From Solea solea (Eukaryota; Chordata; Actinopteri; Pleuronectiformes; Soleidae), in contig NC_081141.1 in the NCBI RefSeq assembly GCF_958295425.1, forward strand, positions 12,635,500-12,699,499: a DNA stretch of 64,000 nt. The letters run 5' to 3'. The notes beneath the pieces are model-generated. The model did no database searches and was not told the origin of the DNA. It worked only from the letters and a program-made list of their open reading frames with translations. A program made the translations under genes and the position numbers. Below, one piece after another: positions 28,515-37,141 of this stretch (position 1 is the first letter of the stretch; every line of letters starts with the position of its first letter).

Positions 28515-28640
28515 CGTCAGTGAGTCCTTGGTCTGCTGCAGGAGGGAGCCTCTGTCTGAGCAGCTGGTGCGTGTGTGTGTGCGTGTGTGTGTGTGTGAGT
28601 GAGAGTGAGCACCTCCTGCAGCAGAGCTGACAGAGCAGCC
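28515..28640 (-). other. Non-coding first exon and promoter of the IL-1-family gene
   Basis: The minus-strand donor (GACG|GTAAGTGG) ends at 28515. The exon contains a GT/CA repeat (28568-28600). Upstream on the minus strand GTACTTAAAGG at about 28640 could be a weak TATA element; the exact start is inferred and approximate. Confidence 0.45.
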
Positions 28641-28895
28641 TTTAAGTACCATGAGGTGCTGCTGCGTAATAAACATTCCCTGATGAAAAAAATGAATAAA
28701 GACATGAGATTGGCATGATCCACCAATTCAGGTGACTCACACACTTGTTTTTACATCTCAGTGAGAACACTAGACAATTTATAACACAAAGGAATTGCTT
28801 TATCTGTGCCACAGCCAACAGAGCGAATGTAATTTGTCTTTTGTGGTTTTTAATGCAGTGGTGCTTATTATAACACAACACAACACAAGCTCTAG

Positions 28896-28985
28896 GGCAA
28901 GGGTCTCAAACTCAAATAACCTGTGGGCCACTGACTGTCTCGTCTGGTCAGTCGGGGGCCAGTCGAACTTTTTTGGGAAAAGCAA
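28896..28985 (+). mobile_element. hAT-like transposon end (left)
   Basis: CAAGGGTCTCAAACTCAAAT with the following GTGGGCCACTG is the typical terminal sequence of fish hAT elements. Its mirror image lies at 42570-42612 (CATTTGAGTTTGACAACCCTG). Only the end region is recognisable. Confidence 0.5.
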
Positions 28986-29065
28986 CAGTTGCGGTGGACG
29001 TTATGAGCTCAAAATTACATATCAATATGCCGTATTAATTGCTTTTTTTATATGTACTCTTGCCT

Positions 29066-29992
29066 CGTGTGTATGGAGGACCAAAAGGGACAAAATTCAA
29101 TAAATAAATACACCATTAAATAATTCATTAAATGTGTCATTAAATAATTCATTAAATGTGTCATTAAATAATGAAATGTGCCATTAAATAATTAAATGTG
29201 TCATTAAATCATTCATTAAATGTGTCATTAAAGGTGACAACGAATGCTTGTATCACACATATATGTTAGTTATGGAGGTTTACTTACATATATTAACTTG
29301 TTTTCATGGTTAAAAACCTACTAGTCGCTGCAAACGAGCCGATCAAAATATCTCCTCACTGACGCTCTCGTCAGCCGCGTGGACTGTGTTGTGATTGGCC
29401 AGCCAATGAGAGCTTTCCCACTGCCCTGTGATTGGCCAGGTACCTGGAAGTGACGTAATAGATAGGCCAGCTCTCAGATACACAGCTCCCCCTCTGGCAC
29501 GGTGGATGCTCTGCAACGAGAGTAGTTCTTCTTCTTCTGTGGTTGAATGTACGCAACCGGATGTGCCCGGACTAGTGCCTGCACCAGGAGGCGCTACGGT
29601 GGTGAGAGGATTGGTGAGGATTTCTGATGACATCATCAGCATAGGGAAGTGCCGATCCGCTTCGCAGAGCCCAGGAAAACAATACAACACTATTTTCTCA
29701 GCAGTGGCTGAACTGTTTATTCTGAACCTTTAGGGTTTCATAAACGAGGTAATGACGCAGATACACACACAAACGCAGTGTTAATTGGAGCTTCCGGGCT
29801 ATGTCGCCTTTAAATCATTAAATGTGTAATTAAATCATTAAATGTGTCATTCAATACATTTAATGAATTAAAGTCACATTTCATTATTTAATGACACATT
29901 TCATTATTTAATGACACATTTCTGTCAAACCCATCAAAGTCAGAGGGGCACCCACGGGATCGGCGCCGATGAGGTGGTCCTCCATACGTGTG
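29066..29992. mobile_element. MITE with tandem-repeat interior, interrupted by a TTAA element
   Basis: Ends GTATGGAGGACCA (about 29071-29083) and TGGTCCTCCATAC (29975-29987) are inverted repeats. Inside, a ~23-bp unit (ATTCATTAAATGTGTCATTAA) is repeated at 29105-29230, and again in both orientations at 29815-29925. The TTAA-flanked element 29228-29812 has inserted into one of these ATTAAA units, so the two are nested in a clear order of age. Confidence 0.65.
29228..29812. mobile_element. TTAA-flanked MITE, copy A
   Basis: 585-bp element bounded by TTAA at each end. It starts AAAGGTGACAACGAATGC and ends GCTATGTCGCCTTT, so the termini form an imperfect inverted repeat. It matches copy C nearly along its length, including the TGATTGGCCAG repeats and the GAGGCGCTACGGTGGTGAG block. 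TTAA targets suggest a piggyBac-type mobiliser (inference). It contains two TGATTGGCCA CCAAT-type sites and no ORF. Confidence 0.7.
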
Positions 29993-30858
29993 AGCTTTTC
30001 TGTCTTTTATCCATTATTCTGTACAGCACTTTGGTCCACTGTGTTTGTTTTGTGGTTTACAAATAAAGTTGGATTGGATTGGATAATTTCAAAATATAAG
30101 TGCTTGTTTTAAAATGCAACAATAAAAAATAACATATTTATGACGCGAAATGAATCTATTAATTTCACTCAAAGTCCCCCCTTTCTTCCCCTCTCAGGAT
30201 TAATCCCAATGAGGCGCCTAAAATGTAATAATAGAGAAAGTATATAAGATAAAGATCATTTGCATTTAATATGGAACCCTATCACATTAATTGAATAAAA
30301 AAAATAAGATGTCTTTTTATGATAATGACCCCTGTGTCTCATAATTATGAGAGAATGATCTCATTTTGATAAACTATTTATGAGAAACAAAACATTCATG
30401 ATTCAGGATTACAACAGATCAGCTGTTGCCATTATTACAGTATCTATTAAACTTTGATTTGAGGGTGGCATGAGGAAACATTGTCATCTTTGGGAAAGTT
30501 TAAGTTCAACATATACATACTTTATGAAGAATGTATTTCAGGTTCCTCAACCATGGTGTCTATTGTCAACTTAAGAAGAGCATTTAGCGAAGGACACATT
30601 GCTCAATGACAGCACCAGAGAGAGTGACATGGCCAGTCGGAACAGCCCCATTCCTTAATTAAGATATGTTCCAAAAGGAAGCAGGCTATGCTTTGATGTG
30701 TAGGCGATATGTGCAACAACTGTTAACAAAGTTAATATACCAGTAGGGCTTATAATAAATGACTATTCAATATTTCTGAACAGAGCTGGGAAGTGGGGTA
30801 ACATACTCATTTACCTTTGAACAAACTCCAGTGTGGTGAAGAGTTAGCAAAGACATAC

Positions 30859-31023
30859 CCCAAACTGAATACTCAGGCAGTGGGTGGTGATCAAGGAGCT
30901 CTGCTTGACTGACACAGTAGTAGGCTTCCTGCATTGGTGAAGCGTGGTAAGCATTCATCTCTGGTTCAGTGATGAAGTACACGGCTGAATTCTTATGAAT
31001 GACAGCCTTTTTGATTGTTCCCA
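30859..31023 (-). other. Possible isolated exon of an unrecognised protein
   Basis: On the minus strand, 165 bp are bounded by an acceptor (CCTTGTAG) and a good donor (GTATGTCT). The frame is open and encodes a protein-like peptide containing AVYFITEPEMNAYH and LLDHHPLPEYSVWG. No flanking exon was found, and the surroundings are transposon-rich, so this may be a leftover of a transposon-encoded protein. I do not recognise a domain. Confidence 0.25.
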
Positions 31024-31215
31024 CTACAAGGCCATGTCATTACGACCTACAACGACAAACATGTTTTCCCTTTTACTGTCACATCATGACTAATGAGGGT
31101 ATTTAGATGATCAAAATTAAGATAAGCAACTGACTGTCTGATCTTATCATTTTCTTATCACTGTCTCCCACAATAAATTCAGTTCCCTTCTCTACCACAA
31201 CAGATATATCACATG

Positions 31216-31488
31216 TTAAAGGCGACATCGAATGCTTGTATCACACATATATGTTAGTTATGAGGCGCTACGGTGGTGAGAGGAGTGGTGAGGATTTCTG
31301 ATGACAACATCAAATTAAGGAAGTGCCGATCCGCTTCGCAGAGCCCAGGAAAACAATACAACACTATTTTCTCAGCAGTGGCTGAACTGTTGTTCTGAAA
31401 CTTTAGGGTTTCATAAACGAGGTAATGATGCAGATACACACACACAAATGCAGCGTTAATTGGAGCTTCCGGTCTATGTGGGCTTTAA
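31216..31488. mobile_element. TTAA-flanked MITE, copy B (internally deleted)
   Basis: Same ends as copies A and C, but about 300 bp of the middle is missing: TTAGTTAT joins directly to GAGGCGCTACGG. It is bounded by TTAA at 31216 and 31485. Confidence 0.7.
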
Positions 31489-31504
31489 ATCTCCTGCATT
31501 ATCC

Positions 31505-31631
31505 AGTTTAGTTACAATTCATTTACATATTTATGGCGATGAGTGTGAGAGCGAAAGGCCGAAAACTTAGTAAAACACAGAGTGATGACGTTTCGTCTAT
31601 TGTCTCCAGGGTGTGGTCTCACTGTCTTACA
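31505..31631 (-). mobile_element. LTR remnant, minus orientation
   Basis: Starting at 31631 on the minus strand, TGTAAGACAGTGAGACCACA and about 45 further bases match the LTR that starts at 35538 on the plus strand, then diverge. It is a fragment of the same LTR family in inverted position, about 3.9 kb away. Confidence 0.6.
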
Positions 31632-31784
31632 AGTCTATGGTGCCAAAAAACAAACAAAACAATAGTGTGAAAGCAAAAGAGGCAAAACAATTCAAGTAAA
31701 CAGGTTTACTTTTTTTTTCCACAAACGGTGTGTGTGTGTGTGTGTGTGTGAAACATGAACGCACTCACACCTGTGAAGAGTTGG

Positions 31785-31975
31785 CAATGGTCTGTATTTA
31801 TAGAGTGCTAATCTAGTCTTGATGAGCTGCTTTACACTATAATTTCGCCATTCACATGGGGTTAAGTATCTTGCTCAAGGACACATAAAGACGAGCAGAG
31901 CCAGGAATTGAAGCCACAACCTTCCAGTTGAAAGACAACTTGCCCTACCATTGAGCTACCACGGCTCATTCCTGA
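31785..31975 (-). mobile_element. tRNA-derived SINE
   Basis: The minus strand reads as a tRNA-like head (GTAGCTCAATGGTAGGGCA as A box, TGTGGCTTCAATTCC as B box) followed by the tail CTTGAGCAAGATACTTAACC. A second copy is at 10683-10860. The good A-box consensus marks it as a tRNA-derived SINE. Confidence 0.75.
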
Positions 31976-32115
31976 CTTCTCACTTTTTTTAATACTTTTA
32001 CTTTTGATACTTAAGTACAGTAAACGTCATATACTTACTTTACTTAAGTGATTTTATAAAAAAAAGTGACTTCAAGTCATTTTCAGGTAAAGATACTTGT
32101 ACTCAAGTATCCCCT

Positions 32116-32686
32116 TTAAAGGTGACATCGAATGCTGCTAATCGCCTACTAATCGCTGCAAACGAGCCGATCAAAATATCTCCTCACTGACGCTCTCGTC
32201 AGCCGCGCTGTTTCAGACCAAAACACACCCCCAGAACATGGACTGTGTTGTGATTGGCCAGCCAACGAGAGCTTTCCTACTGTCCTGTGATTGGCCAGGT
32301 ACCTGGAAGTGACGTAATAGATAGGCCAGCTCTCAGATACACAGCTCCCCCTCTGGCACGGTGGATGCTCTGCATCTCAGCAGCTACAACGAGAGTAGTT
32401 CTTCTTCTTCTGCGGTTGAATGTACGCAACCGGATGTGCCCGGACTACTGCTCGCACCAGGAGGCGCTACGGTGGTGAGAGGGTTGGTGAGGATTTCTGA
32501 TGACATCATCAGCATAGGGAAGTGCCGATCCACTTCGCAGAGCCCAGGAAAACAATACAACACTATTTTCTCAGCAGTGGCTGAACTGTTTGTTCTGAAA
32601 CTTTAGGGTTTCATAAATGAGGTAATGATGCAGATACACACACAAACACAGCGTTAATTGGAGCTTCCGGTCTATGTCGCCTTTAA
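32116..32686. mobile_element. TTAA-flanked MITE, copy C
   Basis: 571-bp copy of the same family as 29228-29812, with the termini AAAGGTGACATCGAATGC and CTATGTCGCCTTT and TTAA on both sides. This is the best-preserved set of ends in the window. Confidence 0.75.
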
Positions 32687-32754
32687 AGGACTTGATGAAG
32701 AAGAAACCCAGATGCCATTTTTACATTATCTCCATGTCATGTTTCATCATTGTT

Positions 32755-34177
32755 ACATTACATTACATGTCATTTAGCAGAAGCTTTTATCCAAGGCGAC
32801 TTACAATAAGTGCATTTAAACATTTGGGTACAAACAAGAGCTAAAAGTAAGTAAATGCTTCTATCGGAAGATGTGGGGGCTTTCCCACCATTTGGGAGCT
32901 AGGACAGCGAACAGTCTTGAGTTTGGTGAATGCCTCTGAGATCCTCTCAGTGAGGGGGCAGCAAGCCGGTTTGCCGATGCAGAGCGGAGTGTGCGGGCTG
33001 GGGTGTAGGTTTTGATCATGTCCTGGATGTAGGTTGGACCGGATCTGTTTGTAGCATGGAACGCAAGCACTAGAGTCTTGAAGCGAATGTGAGCAGCCAC
33101 AGGATGCCAGTGAAGGGAGTAGAGCCTTTTGAACACCTCCCAGTTTGTCTGTTCAAAGCAGTCCTGTAAGGCTGCAGAGGCCTCCTCAGTCCAAACCTGG
33201 ATGGTCCTGGGGGTGGGTTTGGTCCTGCAGATCACAGGTCTGTAGGCAGGAATCAGCTCCACAGAAATATGGTCTGACATGCCAAAGTGAGGTGCTGCTG
33301 CAGCCTTGTATGCCCCTTTGATGTTACAGTACAGTTGATCCAGTGTGTTATTGTCTCTTGTTGGAAACTTAATGAATTTGGGGAATTTGGGGAAGACATC
33401 CTTTAGTTCCACATGGTTAAAGTCCCCAGCCACTATCACAGCCGCTTCTGGATTTGTGTTCATTTGGCCGCTGATGAGGCAGTACAGCTCCTCCAGTGCT
33501 AGCTTAGCATTAGCTCGCGGTGGAATGTACATGGCTATGATAACAACAGAGCTGAGTTCTCTCACCAGTTTGAACGGTCTGCACTTCACTGCCAGATATT
33601 CCAGGTCGGGGGAGCAGAGTGTTGAGATGACATTCGTAGCTGTACATCAGGAGTCGTGGATGTACAGTGCCAAACCTCCGCCTTTGGACTTGTCTGAAGC
33701 TGCAGTCCTGTCGGCTCGGAACAAAGAGCGGCCCGCTAGCTCCACCGCCGCGTCGGGGATGTTGTTGTCCAGCTAGGTCTCGGTGAAAATCGCCACACAG
33801 CTGTCCATCCGACGTGAGACGATCCTCAGTTGAATTTCATCCAGTTTGTTCGCGAGTGACCTGACTTTGGGGAGGACACTGGGCAAAGCCGGTCTGTGTG
33901 GGTTAGCTTGTAGCCTAGCACGCAGCCCGCTCCGCTTACCCCGCTTTTGTTTTGGGATGGTGGGAGCCTCTATGGTCCGCTGCAGCTCCGGTGGAATAAA
34001 GTCCAGTTTTATGGGTGAAAAAGGTCCACAAATCTTCCTTAGGTCCCATATTTCAGCCCTTCCATATTGTATTATGGCGGATGTGGGTGAAAACACGAAC
34101 AGAAACACGTAAAACACAAATGTAAACAAAAACAGCTGAGAACCCCGAGCGGCTGCGTGTGCACGCGCCGCCGCCAT
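32755..34177 (-). mobile_element. Internally deleted L2/CR1-like LINE
   Basis: Minus-strand non-LTR retrotransposon. The 5' part (34177-33590) has the typical KRGKRSGLRARLQ and VRSLANKLDEIQLRI pieces and is broken by at least two stop codons (near 33773 and 33650). An open frame at 32861-33589 then encodes the apurinic endonuclease: MYIPPRANAKLALEEL, VAGDFNHVEL, the TLDQLYCNI region and FGMSDHISVELIPAYR. At about 33130-33145, WEVFKR joins directly to LYSLHWHPVAA, a C-terminal piece normally far downstream, so the reverse transcriptase core is missing. The 3' tail (GACTTACAATAAG region, then ACATTACATGT) is the fish L2 type, at 32755-32860. Not functional. Confidence 0.85.
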
Positions 34178-34740
34178 AGTATGTACACCAGCATGTTGAC
34201 AGCTGGTGTGCCTCCTGCCTTGTGTGTGCTGCCTACAACCAAGGGAAACCTGGCCGCACTAGATTGTGCAGATCTAATCCACCCAAAGGTCCGTGGGAAG
34301 CACTACAGATGGATTTCATTGGTCCACTTCCCAGTGCCAAGGGGGATACTGCTATTGTCTCGTCATAATTGACAAAGTCTCAAAGTGGGTTGATGCCATC
34401 CCCACTCGCAACAACACGGCAAGAACAGTAGCACAGGTTTAGCGAACCAAATCATCCCCCTGTTTGGACCACCTCTTCAAATCACATCTGACCAAGGCAG
34501 CCATTTCACAGGTCAGGTAATGAAAGACATGTGCAACATGTTGAACAGCGAACAAAGATTTCACATTCCCTACCAGCCGCAGAGTTCTGGAATGGTTGAA
34601 CGAGTAAACCGTACAATCAAAGAAAACATTGCAAAACAAAAGGACACAGCACTAGAAGCAATGGATTTACGCATTACCCACAGTTGGTGGGTAAGATGGT
34701 ATCACATAACCCAGTGTAAATTGTTTAAAGGTACACTTAA
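34178..34740 (+). pseudogene. Broken retroviral/Gypsy-type integrase fragment
   Basis: Plus-strand remains of an LTR-retroelement or endogenous-retrovirus integrase core, spread over more than one frame with stop codons and frameshifts (for example around 34365 and 34440). Pieces directly visible include a segment with YQPQSSGMVERVNR, the surroundings of the catalytic glutamate, at about 34570-34620. It cannot encode a working enzyme. The 3' end and LTR of the same element probably lie at 35520-35957. Whether it derives from a Gypsy element or an endogenous retrovirus is not resolved. Confidence 0.65.
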
Positions 34741-35537
34741 TCAATAATCTTTGGACCTCCATAGATGTCGGAAAAAATGAAAGATATAAAGTATTCATAA
34801 CTGTTGTCTTCCTTAATGATGTATACTGATAATGAATGTATTGGATGTATTGGGTTCTTTGTCACTTTTCCACTTATTCACCCAGAACAGATGTATCCAA
34901 ATTCCACCACCATACGCTCAATAGGCAGTGTGGTGAAGAATCAGGTGATAAAATGGGACCACATCATGGGGTATATGACATTGAGAAACACTGAGACCTT
35001 GTTTACTTCCCGCACATGTTGTCATGACACTTCCAGCTGTGCACTTGTAACACCCTGAAGCCTTTCTCACAGAATGATTCCAAGCTCATCAGCGTCCAGT
35101 CTCTACATGGATACTCAGACGCCATTCAGGTGCCACACACACAGTGGTGTGTTACCAGTGAAATTAACTCTTTTCCTATGGGGATTTGACCTGTCCAGCA
35201 AATCACAGTTTCTGCCTGGAAGTTACTGAGGACTTTTCCATGGGTCAAATCAACATTTTTGGGCAGAGTACCAAAAAGTACCCCTGGATATCTCTCCCTG
35301 GTGGGAGGACACTATCTGTGAAGGAGGCACCCAGGTACAGGCAAACCTGGCCAAGAAGACAGTGGTAATCCTGTCCAGCTCATCCACACACTCTGCCCTG
35401 GTACTCAGCCCCCTGCAACTGCCAGATCTGCAAAGACTGAAATGATGGAATTATGGGTGTGGGTATGAACTGTCAATTTTCAGTTTGACCCCTATCATTT
35501 TGTTCCACATGCCTCTCAGGGGCCAAAGGGGGGAAAC
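34741..35537 (+). other. Degraded 3' region of an LTR retroelement
   Basis: No intact frame. It ends in a polypurine tract (AAAGGGGGGAAAC, 35525-35537) directly before an LTR start. By position this would be the envelope or 3' non-coding part of the element whose integrase fragment lies upstream; nothing was recognised in the protein. Confidence 0.45.
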
Positions 35538-35957
35538 TGTAAGTCAGTGAGACCACACCCTGGAGACAATAGACGAAACGTCATCACTCTGTATATTTTG
35601 CCCTTTGATTATCTGTAAATGAATTAATCAACTTGGCTCAAACTTCATCAGTTGGGGACAGTCCCACCACTCTGAAGTGTAAACACTGTCTCATTTGAAG
35701 TGTGTAGGTCTGATGTTCTCAGTGCAGGAAGTAGACAAGTAAAGGTGGCTCAACTGTCATGTGAAAATACCCCATGGTGATTAAAAGGTCCTCAGATGGA
35801 AATAGCATTCCTGAGTAAATCACAATGGATATGTAAATGTTAAGTGTCTGTATTCTGGTGGGATATCTTGGGATATTCTATTAAACTCTGAGCTCTTGAC
35901 AGACCTCAGAGTTGAATAGAAGAGATTGAGTATCATGTCCTGTAAACTGTTGCGTTA
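35538..35957 (+). mobile_element. 3' LTR of the degraded retroelement
   Basis: Begins TGTAAGTCAGTGAGACC directly after the polypurine tract. ATTAAA at about 35880 could be its poly(A) signal. A plausible end is ...GTTACA at about 35957, but this end is a guess. About 48 bp at the start match the inverted copy at 31631-31580. Confidence 0.55.
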
Positions 35958-36589
35958 CATTTCTGACCTCTGAATACTTCAACCTAGGCATTAGGGCTAA
36001 TCTTCTATGTGGAAAAAGGTCACTGAGTGGTTTTTATAATATAAACCATCCCTGAACTAGACCGATGTCAGCTTTCTTGGGAATACATTTTAAATGATTG
36101 GTTAACTTTAATTCCCAACAAGATATCAAAGTAAAGTTAATTAGAGTCAGATTAAATAAATATTTACTATACTTTACTTTACTTTGGAAAACCTCTTCCT
36201 AACGCCGGAAAGACAGAATACTTCTTGGGGAGAGATTGTTACTTGGTGGTAGATATTTCCTCCCCTACACTCTGGAGAACAAAGAAATCATTAAAAGTCA
36301 ATCATTTCGGTTTGTGGACAAAACAAGACATTTGAGAACTTCATAATTTTCAGGTTTGACGAACACCATTCAACATTTTTTAAGGTTTTCTGATATTCTG
36401 AACACCAAGCGATTAATCGAGAAAATAATCGACAGATGAATCGATTATGAAAATAATCGTTAGTTGCAGCTCTAGAAGGGAGCTGTTGTTCTTCCCATGT
36501 TGGGAAGTGATGTTCTTCCCATCACTCAGTGGCTGCAGTGCTTGATAAAGCCACACACTAATACTTTTGGAATTCAGTGAAATACCATC
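35958..36589. other. Repeat-rich gap before the Bel/Pao element
   Basis: Holds the 3' half of a hAT-like MITE at about 36285-36475 (ACAAAGAAATCATTAAAAGTC... GAAAATAATCG... GTTAGTTGCAGCTCTAG), the same family as the full copy at 55959-56307. No gene. Confidence 0.6.
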
Positions 36590-36947
36590 TGTAGCGACAG
36601 TTTTCCTATAAAAGGTCGCTAAGAGGCTTAGGTGGGCTCCAGGCAGTTACGCGTCATTCAAATGAATCCAAGTCCAGTGATGTTTATTGTTTGACGATTT
36701 ATTCTTGGTTGTATGATGATTTATTCTTGGTTATTTGACGATTTGACGGTAAACAGAAAATATAAATCAGGAACGCCACTAACCCCCTTTCTCTCTTACG
36801 CCACCGATCCGAGTGCCCAGGTGTATAAATTAAACCACACCCATGTGTCAATCAAAAAACGGAAGTGACATGACCAAAAAACAGTATGAGTGACCTTTCA
36901 AAATAAACAATAAACAAACAGACCAAATATGCATTTTGGCCCCTACA
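36590..36947 (-). repeat. 3' LTR of the Bel/Pao element
   Basis: 358 bp, on the plus strand beginning TGTAGCGACAG and ending GCCCCTACA. It matches 42065-42422 base for base as far as I could compare. It contains a short internal repeat GATTTATTCTTGGTT (two copies). Confidence 0.95.
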
Positions 36948-37141
36948 ATTCCGGCCCCTAATTATTATGTTTCAAATAATAATTACAATTTCGACATAAT
37001 CAACATAGTATATAAATATATTTTCTTGATCTTCTTTCTTCATTATTTGTAATCCAATATACGTTCTCTAAGGAAAGAGTGATTAGTCAAAGTCAAGTGT
37101 TCAGGAACAAAGTCAAGGGGTCAAAAGTCAGTTTGGGTCAG

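Noticed and set aside
32861..33589. 242-aa minus-strand frame as a host AP endonuclease
   Set aside because: The sequence and the tail are those of a non-LTR retrotransposon endonuclease, with stops in the upstream part, not a cellular APEX gene.
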